Assembly: GCA_947624015.1 (NCBI GenBank)
Contig: CANQIA010000011.1
Coordinates: forward strand, 1 to 61,365
Direction: 5' to 3'
DNA from: an uncultured Clostridia bacterium
GTDB taxonomy: Bacteria; Bacillota; Clostridia; Lachnospirales; CAG-274
Length of the DNA stretch: 61,365 nucleotides
Numbering within the stretch: position 1 is the stretch's first letter; each line of letters starts with the position of its first letter. Under the pieces are notes generated by a model. That model made no database searches and was not told the origin of the DNA. It saw nothing but the letters and a program-made list of their open reading frames with translations. The position numbers were made by a program, and so were the translations under genes. Below are positions 45,009 through 54,527 of this stretch, piece by piece.

Positions 45009-46391
45009 ATGCATAAAAGAGGCTCCGCAAAGGCAAATACCGAAATGATACTTGGCGGAAACATGACAAGAGCTTTGCTTTCTCTTGCAGTTCCCATAAT
45101 GATAAACAACCTCATACAGACTATGTACAATCTTACGGATACATATTGGCTGGGGAAGCTGCAGACTACAAGAATGGCTGCAATATCCCTTGTATCTCCC
45201 ATGCAGAATGTTATAATACACTTCGGACAGGGCATAACAATGGCAGGCGCTATACTGATAAGTCAGTATGTAGGCGCAAGAGATACTAAAAATGCAAAGG
45301 CAATGGCTGACCATATATTCGTCTGTTCAATGATATTTTCAATAGTCTGCGGACTTATATGCTTCCTGCTTACGCCGTCTATAGTGACATGGCTGGGAGC
45401 GGAAGGCGATGTATATACATTAGGCATTACATATATAAGGATAGTAATATGCGATCTGCCCTTTTTATTTATGATAAATATATATTCGGCGATCTCTCAG
45501 GCTCAGGGCGACACCCTAAGACCCATGCAGTTGAATATGCTGGGAATACTTATTAATATGATACTTGATCCCCTGTTCATAATGGGGTTCAAGTGGGACA
45601 TAGCGGGAGCGGCGTTTGCCACGTTCCTTGCCAAGATACCCTGCGCTCTTATTGCCCTTATTGCCGTTACAAAAGGCGGCAACGATATTAAAATAAGTCT
45701 TAAAGGCTTTAGATTCAGCGGCAAAATGTTTGGCAACATTGTATCTGTGGGTCTGCCTACGGCTTTGGGAAATTCCACTATGCAGCTAGGCTTTCTCCTT
45801 ATGACCAAAAATGTGCTTATGTACGGCGACGCCGCTATGGCTGCCTACGGCATAGGCAACAGGATAAACAGCATTATAACAATGCCTGCCAATGCCCTTG
45901 GCGGAGCGGTCTCCACAATAGTGGGACAAAACATAGGCGCAAGGCAGCAGGACAGGGCTGTGGAGTCCTATCGTAAGGGCAGGCTCATGTCTGTATTATT
46001 CCTTTTTACGCTGGGTATTATACTTTCAAAATTCCTTTCAAGACCTATTGTGGAAATATTTACCCATGACGAAAGCGTAGCCCTTATGGCGTCGGATTTC
46101 CTTTCAATTATGGCGTTCTGGTGCTTTACAAACGGCGTATACAATACCACCACAGGTATATTCAACGGCGCAGGCAATACGATAGTCACTATGATAGTGG
46201 AGGCAACAAGACTTTGGATATGGAGATTTTTAACTTTGTATATTTTCAGGACCTTCTTCCATATGGGCGTAGAAAGCGTATGGTACTGTGTTGTTGCCAG
46301 CAACGGAATATCTGCTCTTATTATATATATGCTCTATAAAGCAGGTTTATGGAAAATGCGTATAGGGAGGTTTACAGATGCTCATAACTGA
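45009..46391 (+). CDS. MATE family efflux transporter
   Basis: A 460-residue member of the MATE branch of the MOP superfamily with 12 helices in two related halves (SLAVPIMINNLIQTMYNLTD near the start; LPTALGNSTMQLGFLLMTKN in the second half). Cation-coupled export of drugs or metabolites is expected; the substrate is unknown. The ATG at 45009 has GAGGTG 6 bases upstream; an in-frame GTG at 45000 overlaps that site. It overlaps recX by 14 bases. A promoter candidate TTGTAA-N17-TACACT lies just upstream. Confidence 0.9.
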   Translation: MHKRGSAKANTEMILGGNMTRALLSLAVPIMINNLIQTMYNLTDTYWLGKLQTTRMAAISLVSPMQNVIIHFGQGITMAGAILISQYVGARDTKNAKAMADHIFVCSMIFSIVCGLICFLLTPSIVTWLGAEGDVYTLGITYIRIVICDLPFLFMINIYSAISQAQGDTLRPMQLNMLGILINMILDPLFIMGFKWDIAGAAFATFLAKIPCALIALIAVTKGGNDIKISLKGFRFSGKMFGNIVSVGLPTALGNSTMQLGFLLMTKNVLMYGDAAMAAYGIGNRINSIITMPANALGGAVSTIVGQNIGARQQDRAVESYRKGRLMSVLFLFTLGIILSKFLSRPIVEIFTHDESVALMASDFLSIMAFWCFTNGVYNTTTGIFNGAGNTIVTMIVEATRLWIWRFLTLYIFRTFFHMGVESVWYCVVASNGISALIIYMLYKAGLWKMRIGRFTDAHN

Positions 46392-46992
46392 CATTAAGGT
46401 ACAATCAAGGGATAAAAGCCGAGTTTCCGTGTATATAGACAACAAGTTTGCCTTTGGTATGTCGGAGGCGGACAGGCTGTTTTATAAGCTTGAAAAAGGT
46501 AAGGAGATAACCCAGGAAAAATATGATGAAATAATAAACGAAAATATATATTCAAAGGCAAAGGACAAGGCGGCTAAATTTTTGTCCTACAGAATGAGAA
46601 GCGAAAAAGAGCTTAGAGATAAGCTCAGAGAGGACTTTGGCGAAGAGGTCACAAAGAAGGTCATAGAGCTTTTTAAAAGATACGGCTATATAAACGACAC
46701 CGAGTTTGCCCTTGCCTTTGCAAAGGACTGTATCAATATAAAAAAATGGGGCGGTCTAAGGATAAGACGGGAGCTGAGGCTAAAGGGCGTAAGCGACTCG
46801 GATGTGGATACGGCGCTTGCGAGCCTTGAAAATACAGAAGATACATACAATACCATAAAGGCGCTCCTTGACCGACGCATTAAAAACAAGCCTATGGATA
46901 TAAAGGAAAAACAAAAGCAATTTAATTATCTTCTTGGCAGAGGTTTCAGACCCGATGATATAAAAGAAGTGCTGAACAAATATTTTATTTAG
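46378..46992 (+). CDS. recX: RecX regulatory protein
   Basis: A 204-residue RecX, which binds and limits RecA filaments. It has three tandem three-helix repeats: AKFLSYRMRSEKELRDKLRE in the first, FKRYGYINDTEFALAFAKDC and RIRRELRLKGVSDSDVDTAL in the second, and KQFNYLLGRGFRPDDIKEVL in the third. GGGAGG lies 6 bases before the ATG, inside the end of the MATE gene. recA is not in the window. Coupling to a transporter gene is unusual. Confidence 0.92.
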   Translation: MLITDIKVQSRDKSRVSVYIDNKFAFGMSEADRLFYKLEKGKEITQEKYDEIINENIYSKAKDKAAKFLSYRMRSEKELRDKLREDFGEEVTKKVIELFKRYGYINDTEFALAFAKDCINIKKWGGLRIRRELRLKGVSDSDVDTALASLENTEDTYNTIKALLDRRIKNKPMDIKEKQKQFNYLLGRGFRPDDIKEVLNKYFI

Positions 46993-47037
46993 GATGTCAT
47001 TTATATATTTTAAGCTCCAATATTCTCCAAAACCCTA

Positions 47038-47082
47038 TTGACAAAAACAAAAAATGCGTATAAAATGTTAGGTGGCTAACAT
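47038..47082 (+). promoter_or_regulatory. marR-MATE promoter with MarR-type operator
   Basis: TTGACA (47038-47043), 17-base spacer, TAAAAT (47061-47066). ATGTTAG and CTAACAT, perfect 7-base arms separated by GTGG (47065-47082), cover the start site. This is the size and symmetry of a MarR dimer site. Confidence 0.75.
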
Positions 47083-47110
47083 TTAGGTATTTATGAGCGA
47101 GGATATAAAT

Positions 47111-47569
47111 ATGAAATGTGAAAATGACGAAATAAAGCATATAGGGAAGAGGATCCATAAGGTCTCCAATCAAATAAAGAGGAAAATGGACGGTAAGCTT
47201 TCCGACTTCGGTCTTACTCATTCTCAGAATATCATACTGACATATCTGGCAAGAAATTCACACAGAGATATTTTTCAGAAGAATATAGAGGAGGAATTTG
47301 ATATAAGGCGTTCAAGCGTTTCCTCCATACTTACTCATTTGGAGGAGAAGGGCTATGTATCAAGACAGAGTGTGGACTATGACGCAAGGCTCAAAAAGCT
47401 CATAATAACGGAAAAGGGGCTTGCCGCCGTCAGTAAAATGCGCTCCGTGGTAGTGGATTTTGAAAAGAGTATAGAAAAGGTACTCAGCCCGGAGGAGATC
47501 GATACCTTGCTCAGGCTTTTGGACAAGCTTTCGGAAATAGCCGGCATAAACGAATGTAAGAATGAATAG
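47111..47569 (+). CDS. MarR-family transcriptional regulator
   Basis: A 152-residue winged-helix regulator. HSQNIILTYLARNSHRDIFQ leads into the recognition helix FDIRRSSVSSILTHLEEKG, and DYDARLKKLIITEKG is the wing. The start at 47111 has CGAGGA 8 bases upstream; an ATG at 47093 is possible with a weaker site. The operator palindrome overlapping the promoter suggests autorepression, and the gene is 15 bases upstream of a MATE pump gene. The usual logic is that a substrate of the pump relieves repression. Confidence 0.9.
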   Translation: MKCENDEIKHIGKRIHKVSNQIKRKMDGKLSDFGLTHSQNIILTYLARNSHRDIFQKNIEEEFDIRRSSVSSILTHLEEKGYVSRQSVDYDARLKKLIITEKGLAAVSKMRSVVVDFEKSIEKVLSPEEIDTLLRLLDKLSEIAGINECKNE

Positions 47570-47584
47570 CGGGAGGATATATAA

Positions 47585-48997
47585 ATGGCTGAAACGATGA
47601 GAGAAAATAAAATGGGTACCATGCCTGTAAACAGGCTCCTTATATCAATGGCGCTGCCTATGATGATCTCTATGCTGGTGCAGGCTCTTTATAATATAGT
47701 TGACTCAATATTTGTGGCAAAGTACAGCGCAGCCTGTATGACCGCAATATCCCTTGTGTTCCCTATGCAAAGCCTTATGATAGCCTGCGGCACAGGTATA
47801 GGCGTAGGTATGAACGCCATACTCTCCAGATATCTGGGCGCAAAGGATCAGGAAGGCGTCAACAAGACGGCTCTTAACGGCATACTTCTGTATATCATTT
47901 GCTTTGCGCTGTTTTTTATAGTGGGTATGACCGTGGCAAGATCCTTTATGGCTGCCCAGGCAAGCTCTAAGGAAATAGAAGACGCAGGCACCGTATATCT
48001 TCAAATAGTGTGCTGCGTAAGCATAGGTATGTACGCTCAGTTCTGCTTTGAGAAGCTTTTACAGTCTACGGGAAAGACTATATATTCCATGTTCACACAG
48101 CTTACAGGCGCTATTATAAATATTATATTGGATCCCATACTTATATTCGGTCTTTTCGGCGCTCCCAGAATGGGTATGGCAGGCGCCGCTCTTGCTACCG
48201 TTATAGGTCAGTGTATAGCAGGCATATTTGCCATTGTGCTCAATATAAAGGTTAATAAGGAAATACAATTTAAAATAAAGGAATTCAGACCAAGCAGGGA
48301 AACTATACTTAAAATACTCTATATAGGCGTACCCTCTATACTTATGGCGTCCATAGGCTCTGTAATGGTGCTGGGACTTAACACAATATTCTCACATATG
48401 ATAATTACAGATACGGCTTTAGAGCTGACGGAAGCAAGAGATACAGCCATAGCCATATTCGGCATATATTTCAAGCTCCAGAGCTTTATATTTATGCCTG
48501 TGTTCGGTCTTAACAACGGTATGGTGCCTATTGTGGCATTCTGCCTTGGCGCAAAAAATAAGGAAAGGCTCGTAAAGACTGTAAAGCTCAGCGTAATATA
48601 CGCCTTTTCGCTGCTGCTAATAGGCACTGTCATATTCCAGCTCATACCCGACAGACTGCTTATGCTCTTTGCCAATGAAAGCAATCTTGAACACATACTT
48701 TCAATGGGCGTGCCTGCTCTTAAGATAATAAGCATACACTTTACGATAGCAAGCTTTTGTATAATAAGCCTGTCAGTGTTCCAAGCCTTGGGCAACGGTC
48801 TGCTGTCAATGGGCGTTTCGTTTATGCGTCAGTTGGTAGTGCTTGTGCCTGTGGCTTTCCTTCTTTCCCTTACACAGAATGTAAGCAATGTATGGTTTGC
48901 GTTCCCTGTGGCTGAGTGTATTTCATTTACCCTTTGCGCCTTTGCTTTCAGATATATGTATAATAAAAATATAAAGCACCTGGGAGAAAAAGCCTAG
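47585..48997 (+). CDS. MATE family efflux transporter, MarR-linked
   Basis: A 470-residue 12-helix MATE transporter, distinct from the one at 45-46 kb. SMALPMMISMLVQALYNIVD then SIFVAKYSAACMTAISLVFP is the first-half signature, and QSFIFMPVFGLNNGMVPIVA the second-half one. It is the second gene of the marR operon, with GGGAGG before its ATG, and is closed by a terminator. Export of a toxic compound sensed by the MarR protein is the natural reading; the compound is unknown. Confidence 0.9.
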   Translation: MAETMRENKMGTMPVNRLLISMALPMMISMLVQALYNIVDSIFVAKYSAACMTAISLVFPMQSLMIACGTGIGVGMNAILSRYLGAKDQEGVNKTALNGILLYIICFALFFIVGMTVARSFMAAQASSKEIEDAGTVYLQIVCCVSIGMYAQFCFEKLLQSTGKTIYSMFTQLTGAIINIILDPILIFGLFGAPRMGMAGAALATVIGQCIAGIFAIVLNIKVNKEIQFKIKEFRPSRETILKILYIGVPSILMASIGSVMVLGLNTIFSHMIITDTALELTEARDTAIAIFGIYFKLQSFIFMPVFGLNNGMVPIVAFCLGAKNKERLVKTVKLSVIYAFSLLLIGTVIFQLIPDRLLMLFANESNLEHILSMGVPALKIISIHFTIASFCIISLSVFQALGNGLLSMGVSFMRQLVVLVPVAFLLSLTQNVSNVWFAFPVAECISFTLCAFAFRYMYNKNIKHLGEKA

Positions 48998-49036
48998 CAT
49001 CATATATAAATAAATAAATTTTTATATTTTTTTCAA

Positions 49037-49080
49037 AAAAACCGAGCGTCCATTGTGAACAATGAACGCTCGTTTTTTAT
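49037..49080 (+). terminator. Bidirectional terminator between MATE and glgD
   Basis: ACCGAGCGTCCATTG with CAATGAACGCTCGT arms (one mismatch) flanked by AAAAAA and TTTTTT, so it works for both converging transcripts. Confidence 0.85.
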
Positions 49081-49086
49081 ACATAT

Positions 49087-50199
49087 TTAGATGACCTGAC
49101 CCTTTGTTATAACAATAGGCTCCTCTGCCGTACCTTCAACGTGCTTGCCGTCGCTTATTACAGCCTCCTTATCGATAATAGCGTTTTCTATAACGCAGTT
49201 CTTACCGATATAGGAGCTTTTCATTATAATGGAATTATTTACTCTTGCGCCTTCGGAAACGGTCACCTTCCTGAAAAGCACTGAATTCTTAACGCTGCCG
49301 TCAATAATAGTACCTGTGCCTATGAGCGAATTCTTGACCTCCGCATCGGAATTGAACTTAGCGGGCGGATCGTCGCTTGGCTTTGTATCGATATAAGGCT
49401 CTGTTGTCAATATACTTCTTACATTGGGATCAAGGAAGTCCATATTGGTCTGCATATAAGCCTGAATACTGTTCAGCGTATTCCAATATCCGTCAAACTG
49501 ATAGCCGTATATATTGAGATGACTTCTGTTTCTTAATATGATATCCTTTACGAAATCATAATATCCCTTGGGTATAGTGTTTTCAAGAAGCTTTATAAGG
49601 AGAGTTCTTGAAATTACATATATACCGAGAGAAATATTTGTACTCTTGGGATCGATAGGCTTTTCCTCAAAGGAGGTAAGCTTCATATCTCCGTCAAAAG
49701 TCATAACGCCAAAGTCGTGAACATCTCTGCCTGTGCCTGCCATATCCTTGGTAACTATGGTAATATCGGCGCCCTTTGCAACGTGGTATTCAAGCACCTT
49801 GTTATAGTCCATTTTATATACGGCATCGCCGGAAGCGATTATAACATATTGCTCATGGCTTCTCTTAAGGAATGAGATATTCTGATAAATAGAATCCGCA
49901 ACGCCTCTGAACCAGAAGCTGTTGTCGCTTGAAAGGAATGGGGTAAATATGTATAGACCGCCTTCCTTTCTGTCCAGATCCCACCACTTAGCTGAAGAAA
50001 GATGATCGTGAAGGCTTCTGGAATTGAACTGAGTAATTACAGCAACCTTTTTGATATTTGAGCTGGACATATTGCTTAATGTAAAGTCTATTGCTCTGTA
50101 TGAGCTTGCAACAGGCATAGCCGCTATTGCTCTTACCTTACAAAGAGATTTAAGTCTTTCACTGTTGCCGCCGGCAAGAATAATACCTATCGCTTTCAT
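49087..50199 (-). CDS. glgD: Glucose-1-phosphate adenylyltransferase, GlgD subunit
   Basis: A 370-residue GlgD, the non-catalytic or weakly active partner of GlgC in Firmicutes ADP-glucose synthesis. It keeps the nucleotidyltransferase fold ([31 protein letters not shown]) but the nucleotide loop reads GGNSERL in place of GGQGSRL in GlgC. The C-terminal left-handed beta-helix (about 280-370) has NSLIGTGTIIDGSVKNSVLF. Its start codon overlaps the glgC stop (TAATG). Confidence 0.93.
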   Translation of the reverse strand: MKAIGIILAGGNSERLKSLCKVRAIAAMPVASSYRAIDFTLSNMSSSNIKKVAVITQFNSRSLHDHLSSAKWWDLDRKEGGLYIFTPFLSSDNSFWFRGVADSIYQNISFLKRSHEQYVIIASGDAVYKMDYNKVLEYHVAKGADITIVTKDMAGTGRDVHDFGVMTFDGDMKLTSFEEKPIDPKSTNISLGIYVISRTLLIKLLENTIPKGYYDFVKDIILRNRSHLNIYGYQFDGYWNTLNSIQAYMQTNMDFLDPNVRSILTTEPYIDTKPSDDPPAKFNSDAEVKNSLIGTGTIIDGSVKNSVLFRKVTVSEGARVNNSIIMKSSYIGKNCVIENAIIDKEAVISDGKHVEGTAEEPIVITKGQVI

Positions 50200-51476
50200 T
50201 ACATCGCCCCCTCAAAAATTACAGACTGACCGCTCGGAAGCTTGCCGTCTACATAGTCTTCACTGCTTGTCTTGCCGTAGATAACGCAGTTCTTGCCAAC
50301 TTCTATACCGGCAGGAACAAGAGTGTTGCTTCCTATAACGGTAATACCTGTGTTATAAATATTAGGCTTCAATTCGTTAGGCGTATTATCTCCGCCGCCC
50401 ATTGAAACATTGTCTTCGATAACTGTGTTCTGGTCGATTATACATCTGTCAAGATGAACATTCTTGCCTATCTTACAGCCCTCCATAATAATGGAGTCCT
50501 TTATAACAGAGCCTTCTCCTATGCTTACGCTCTTGCTTATTACAGAATGCTCGATAGTGCCGTATATCTGGCAGCCTTCGGAAACTATACTTGCCTTTAC
50601 TTCGGCATTTGCTCCCGTATACATAGGGGGCTGATAGTTGCTGTTGGTGTATATCTTCCAGAAATCCTCATACAGATTGAATTCGGGAAGAGTTCTTATA
50701 AGCTCCATATTTGCAGCCCAGTAAGACTCGATGGTTCCTACATCCTTCCAGTAATCCTTGAACCTGTACGCATAAAGAGTAGCTCCGTCATTGAGCATAG
50801 CGGGAATTATATGCTTTCCGAAGTCGCTGTCCGCATGTATCTTATTGTCCTCAATAAGAGCTGCTCTGAGCTTATCCCATGTAAAGATATATATACCCAT
50901 ACTTGCAAGATTGCTCTTTGGATGTTCGGGCTTCTCCTCGAATTCATATATCTTATCGTTTTCGTCGGCATTCATAATACCAAAGCGGCTTGCCTCCTCC
51001 ATGGTGACCTCAAGAACAGCTATAGTCACATCGCAGTTGTTCTGCTTGTGGAAATTGAGCATAGCTGCATAGTCCATTTTATAGATATGGTCTCCAGAAA
51101 GAATAAGCACATACTCAGGTCTGCAAGCGTCTATATAGTCTATATTCTGATATATCGCATTGGCTGTACCTGAATACCACTCGCCTCTTTCGCCCTCTCT
51201 CTGGTGAGGCGCAAGAATGGACACACCTCCGTTCTTGGTATCCAGATCCCAGGGTACGCCGATACCTATATGCTGGTTAAGCGTAAGCGGCTGATACTGA
51301 GTAAGAACGCCTACGGTGTCCACACCTGAGTTGACACAGTTGCTCATAGGAAAGTCTATTATTCTGTACTTTCCCGCAAAAGCAACGGCAGGCTTAGCTT
51401 TGTCCATAGTAAGAATACCTAATCTACTGCCCTGACCGCCTGCCAGGAGCATAGCCATCATTTCTTTTTTACGCAT
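50199..51476 (-). CDS. glgC: Glucose-1-phosphate adenylyltransferase, catalytic subunit
   Basis: A 425-residue GlgC making ADP-glucose from ATP and glucose-1-phosphate for glycogen synthesis. The loop [20 protein letters not shown] and [20 protein letters not shown] hold the catalytic and regulatory residues; [12 protein letters not shown] and the FEEKP motif bind substrates. The beta-helix C terminus is present. GGGAGGG precedes the ATG. glgA and glgB are not in the window. Confidence 0.96.
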   Translation of the reverse strand: MRKKEMMAMLLAGGQGSRLGILTMDKAKPAVAFAGKYRIIDFPMSNCVNSGVDTVGVLTQYQPLTLNQHIGIGVPWDLDTKNGGVSILAPHQREGERGEWYSGTANAIYQNIDYIDACRPEYVLILSGDHIYKMDYAAMLNFHKQNNCDVTIAVLEVTMEEASRFGIMNADENDKIYEFEEKPEHPKSNLASMGIYIFTWDKLRAALIEDNKIHADSDFGKHIIPAMLNDGATLYAYRFKDYWKDVGTIESYWAANMELIRTLPEFNLYEDFWKIYTNSNYQPPMYTGANAEVKASIVSEGCQIYGTIEHSVISKSVSIGEGSVIKDSIIMEGCKIGKNVHLDRCIIDQNTVIEDNVSMGGGDNTPNELKPNIYNTGITVIGSNTLVPAGIEVGKNCVIYGKTSSEDYVDGKLPSGQSVIFEGAM

Positions 51477-51505
51477 AGCTTTTAATCCCTCCCTATAATA
51501 TGTAC

Positions 51506-51523
51506 AAGCACAATTATGTGCTT
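51506..51523 (-). promoter_or_regulatory. Palindrome in the glgC leader
   Basis: AAGCACA and TGTGCTT with an ATTA centre, about 20 bases upstream of the glgC ribosome site. It could be an operator or a leader hairpin. The remaining DNA to 51732 is AT-rich, with a weak minus-strand TATAAT near 51582 and no gene. Confidence 0.4.
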
Positions 51524-51732
51524 TGGAAACAGCGAAAAAAACCGATTTGAATTAGCCGTTTCTCTATTTAATATTATAATAACACACATCACTGGTAAAT
51601 TACAACAAAAAAAATTAATTTTGGTTAATTTTTTATGAACTATTTTAGGTTTTTGAGTATATTATATTACTTAGTGTTGTTATTGTTGGCAGTATGCAAT
51701 ATAATTATTAAAGAAATTTATGCAAATTATAC

Positions 51733-51769
51733 AAAAATATGTCTTGGGAGTCTAAGCAGACATATTTTT
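51733..51769. terminator. Symmetrical hairpin with flanking A and T runs
   Basis: Perfect 12-base arms AAAAATATGTCT and AGACATATTTTT with a 13-base loop. It can terminate transcription from either side. On the plus strand a TTGTTA-N17-TATAAT promoter (51677-51705) lies just upstream, which would give only a transcript of about 60 bases. Confidence 0.5.
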
Positions 51770-51802
51770 ACACAGTCACAGCCTTGGTCAATATGACTAC
51801 TG

Positions 51803-52184
51803 CAGCGTGTCGATAAAATCGACACGCTTGAAAGAAATGCTTTTTGGCATTTCTTTCAGTTATTTAAAGAAGGAACCAGCCGTGTTTTCCGCAATTTAGG
51901 CATAAATGCCTAAATTACAGAAAAGTTCCTGTCCTTTGGACGCATAGGCGAGCAATAACACGAAGTGTTATGACCAGCCTCGGAGGAAGTGAATTCCCTC
52001 AGCAACTTTGCTTCGCAAAGCAAGCCGCATTATTCTCTTGCGGTTGCAAACCTGCGGATTAAAGTCTGCGACCCGGTTGCATGGCGAGCAGCATTACGAA
52101 GTAATGCGACCAGCGCTTTTTTTGCAAGCTGTTCTTTATTCTAATTCATGTTTACTGTCAAAATATTGTTTTTTCGACAGTCTG
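51803..52184. repeat. R1 interspersed element, copy D, with 5-bp target duplication
   Basis: The longest copy, 382 bp, starting CAGCGTGTCGATAAAATCGA and ending TTTTTTCGACAGTCTG. It is bounded exactly by TACTG direct repeats (51798-51802 and 52185-52189). The outer 16 bases at the two ends are inverted repeats with 3 mismatches. Inside are several palindromes (GAAAGAAATGC/GCATTTCTTTC; CATTACGAAGTAATG). No reading frame is conserved among copies. The element ends 10 bases before the thiD leader promoter. Confidence 0.85.
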
Positions 52185-52198
52185 TACTGTTATTTTAT

Positions 52199-52227
52199 TT
52201 GACAAAAGGGAATATTGATATTATAAT
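52199..52227 (+). promoter_or_regulatory. Promoter of the thiD-thiC operon
   Basis: Consensus TTGACA (52199-52204), 17-base spacer, TATAAT (52222-52227). Confidence 0.85.
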
Positions 52228-52243
52228 GGACATAAGTTAATAG

Positions 52244-52329
52244 AGCAGTGCAGGGGAACTATGTGTTGAGAGGGCGATATTTTCGCCGACCCTTTGAACC
52301 TGACGGTCAACACCGTGGAAGGGAGCAGG
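52244..52329 (+). ncRNA. TPP riboswitch (THI box)
   Basis: The conserved TPP aptamer elements are present in order: TGCAGGGG with the GTTGAGAGGG segment (P2/J), a GGCGATATTTTCGCC stem, ACCCTTTGAACCTGA, the P4-P5 stem with ACGGTCAACACCGT, and GGAAGGGAGCA closing P1. It lies between the promoter and thiD. It is followed directly by an intrinsic terminator, so TPP binding should stop transcription. Confidence 0.95.
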
Positions 52330-52338
52330 ATCTTAAGT

Positions 52339-52371
52339 TAAAGCTTTGGTCTTGTGCCAAAGCTTTTTTTG
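52339..52371 (+). terminator. Expression-platform terminator of the TPP riboswitch
   Basis: AAAGCTTTGG (52340-52349) and CCAAAGCTTT (52358-52367) with an 8-base loop, then TTTTT. The thiD ribosome site GAGGT follows at once. Confidence 0.88.
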
Positions 52372-52381
52372 AGGTAATAAT

Positions 52382-53173
52382 ATGTACAAGATACTTACGA
52401 TAGCAGGAAGCGATTGCAGCGGAGGCGCAGGCATACAGGCGGATATAAAGACCATAACCGCCCACGGTATGTATGCCATGTCTGCCATAACGGCTCTTAC
52501 TGCGCAAAATACCACAGGGGTTTACGGAGTGCTTGAAAGTACCCCGGATTTTCTTAAAAATCAGTTGGACTGTATTTTTACGGATATTTTTCCCGACGCC
52601 GTCAAGATAGGTATGGTATCGGATGCCGAGCTTATAAATACCATAGCCGAGGCTCTTAAAAAATACAGACCCAAAAACATAGTGCTGGATACCGTAATGG
52701 TCGCCACAAGCGGAAGCCCTTTGCTTAAGGAAAGAGCCATGTCTGCCCTTGTTGAAAAGCTCATACCTTTGGCAGATATCATAACTCCCAATATCCCCGA
52801 AGCCAAGGTACTTCTCGGAAGGGATATAAACGATACGGAGGATATGAAGCGCTCTGCCCTTGACATTTATGAAAAATTCGGCTGCGACTGTCTTGTAAAG
52901 GGCGGACACAGTGATGAAAAGTCCACAGACATTCTCTGTAACAAAGGCAATATTTACATATTCGAAAGTAAAAAAATAGATACCGAAAATTCTCACGGCA
53001 CAGGCTGTACCCTTAGCTCGGCGATCGCCTGCAATCTTGCCGCAGGCAAAAGTATACAGGAAAGCATAAAAAATGCCAAGGACTATATTACAAAAGCCCT
53101 TGCCGCAGGTCTTGATCTGGGAAAGGGCAGCGGTCCCGTGGATCATTGTTTCGCAATTAAACCACTTTTTTAA
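52382..53173 (+). CDS. thiD: Hydroxymethylpyrimidine/phosphomethylpyrimidine kinase
   Basis: A 263-residue ribokinase-family enzyme that phosphorylates HMP and then HMP-P to the pyrophosphate for thiamine synthesis. [20 protein letters not shown] at the N terminus and the anion-hole [20 protein letters not shown] near the C terminus are diagnostic. It is controlled by the TPP riboswitch immediately upstream and followed 17 bases later by thiC. Confidence 0.96.
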   Translation: MYKILTIAGSDCSGGAGIQADIKTITAHGMYAMSAITALTAQNTTGVYGVLESTPDFLKNQLDCIFTDIFPDAVKIGMVSDAELINTIAEALKKYRPKNIVLDTVMVATSGSPLLKERAMSALVEKLIPLADIITPNIPEAKVLLGRDINDTEDMKRSALDIYEKFGCDCLVKGGHSDEKSTDILCNKGNIYIFESKKIDTENSHGTGCTLSSAIACNLAAGKSIQESIKNAKDYITKALAAGLDLGKGSGPVDHCFAIKPLF

Positions 53174-53190
53174 CAGCAAGGAGGATAAAT

Positions 53191-54516
53191 ATGTCATACG
53201 CAACACAGATGGATGCCGCAAAGCAGGGCATCATAACAAAGGAAATGGAAACAGTGGCAAGGAAGGAGTACAAAACTCCCGAAGAAATAAGAGAGCTTGT
53301 TGCAAAAGGCTCTGTGTGTATTCCTGCCAACATAAACCATAAGGCGCTGAGTCCCGAGGGCATAGGCGAAGGAATGAGAACAAAGATAAACGTAAACCTT
53401 GGCATATCCGGGGACTGCAAGGACTATGCTCTTGAAATGGAAAAGGTAAATATGGCTATACGCTACGGCGCCGAAGCCATAATGGATCTGAGCAACTACG
53501 GCAAGACCAATACGTTCCGCAGGCAGCTTGTGGAAATGAGTCCCGCTATGATAGGCACGGTGCCTATGTATGACGCCATAGGCTATCTTGAAAAGGATCT
53601 TATGAAAATAACACCAAAGGAATTTCTGGAGGTAGTTGAAGCCCATGCAAAAGAGGGCGTGGACTTTATGACAATACACGCAGGTATAAACAGAAGAGCC
53701 GTTGAGGCGTTCAAAAGGGATAAGAGAAGAATGAACATAGTTTCAAGAGGCGGTTCCCTTCTGTTTGCATGGATGGAAATGACGGGAAACGAAAATCCCT
53801 TCTTCGAGTACTATGACGATGTACTGGACATATTGAGAAAATATGACGTTACCATAAGCCTGGGCGATGCTTTAAGACCCGGCTGCATGGACGATGCCAC
53901 AGACGCAGGACAGATAGCGGAGCTTATAGAGCTGGGCTATCTTACGGAAAGAGCGTGGGCTAAGGATGTGCAGGTAATGGTAGAGGGACCGGGACATATG
54001 GCTATGGACGAGATAGCAGCCAATATGAAGCTCCAAAAAAGGCTGTGCCACAACGCCCCATTCTATGTACTGGGACCTATAGTGACCGATATGTTTCCTG
54101 GCTATGACCATATCACATCGGCAATAGGCGGAGCGATAGCGGCGGCAAACGGCGCTGATTTTCTCTGCTATGTGACACCTGCGGAGCATTTAAGGCTGCC
54201 TGACGCCTCCGATGTTAAAGAGGGCATAATGGCAAGCAAAATAGCTGCTCATGCGGCGGATATCGCAAAGAGATATCCTCACGCAAGGGAAAGAGATAAC
54301 GCCATGAGCGACGCTCGTCACGCTCTTGACTGGGATAAAATGTTTGAACTGGCTGCGGATCCCGACAAGGCAAAAGAATATTACGAAAGCGTACCGCCTG
54401 CAGAAAGACATAGCTGTTCAATGTGCGGCAAAATGTGCGCCGTAAGAACAACCAACCTTATACTCGAAGGCAAAAAGGTGGAATTTTGTGAGGATAACGG
54501 AAGCTGCGATAAATAA
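53191..54516 (+). CDS. thiC: Phosphomethylpyrimidine synthase ThiC
   Basis: A 441-residue non-canonical radical SAM enzyme that rearranges aminoimidazole ribotide to HMP-P. It is the short form without the long N-terminal domain. Core motifs include [56 protein letters not shown] and the zinc-binding [12 protein letters not shown]. The C-terminal cluster cysteines are Cys409, Cys412 and Cys416 (CSMCGKMC), a CX2CX3C spacing. AAGGAGG precedes the ATG. thiE, thiM and the thiazole genes are not in the window. Confidence 0.96.
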   Translation: MSYATQMDAAKQGIITKEMETVARKEYKTPEEIRELVAKGSVCIPANINHKALSPEGIGEGMRTKINVNLGISGDCKDYALEMEKVNMAIRYGAEAIMDLSNYGKTNTFRRQLVEMSPAMIGTVPMYDAIGYLEKDLMKITPKEFLEVVEAHAKEGVDFMTIHAGINRRAVEAFKRDKRRMNIVSRGGSLLFAWMEMTGNENPFFEYYDDVLDILRKYDVTISLGDALRPGCMDDATDAGQIAELIELGYLTERAWAKDVQVMVEGPGHMAMDEIAANMKLQKRLCHNAPFYVLGPIVTDMFPGYDHITSAIGGAIAAANGADFLCYVTPAEHLRLPDASDVKEGIMASKIAAHAADIAKRYPHARERDNAMSDARHALDWDKMFELAADPDKAKEYYESVPPAERHSCSMCGKMCAVRTTNLILEGKKVEFCEDNGSCDK

Positions 54517-54527
54517 ATAATAATATC

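Noticed and set aside
51677..51775. Short plus-strand transcript ending at the hairpin 51733-51769
   Set aside because: The promoter TTGTTA-N17-TATAAT is plausible, but the product would be about 60 bases, mostly terminator. The hairpin is equally explained as a bidirectional terminator, so no RNA gene is called.
1056..52202. Reading frames at 1056-1550 (-), 40891-41148 (-) and 52008-52202 (+) that share peptides such as CGLKSATR.HGEQHYEVMRP and MQAVLYSNSCLLSKYCFFDS
   Set aside because: The shared peptides are translations of R1 in one frame. There are no ribosome sites, the frames are not kept in all copies, and one overlaps the DUF951 gene. They show the repeat, not a gene family.
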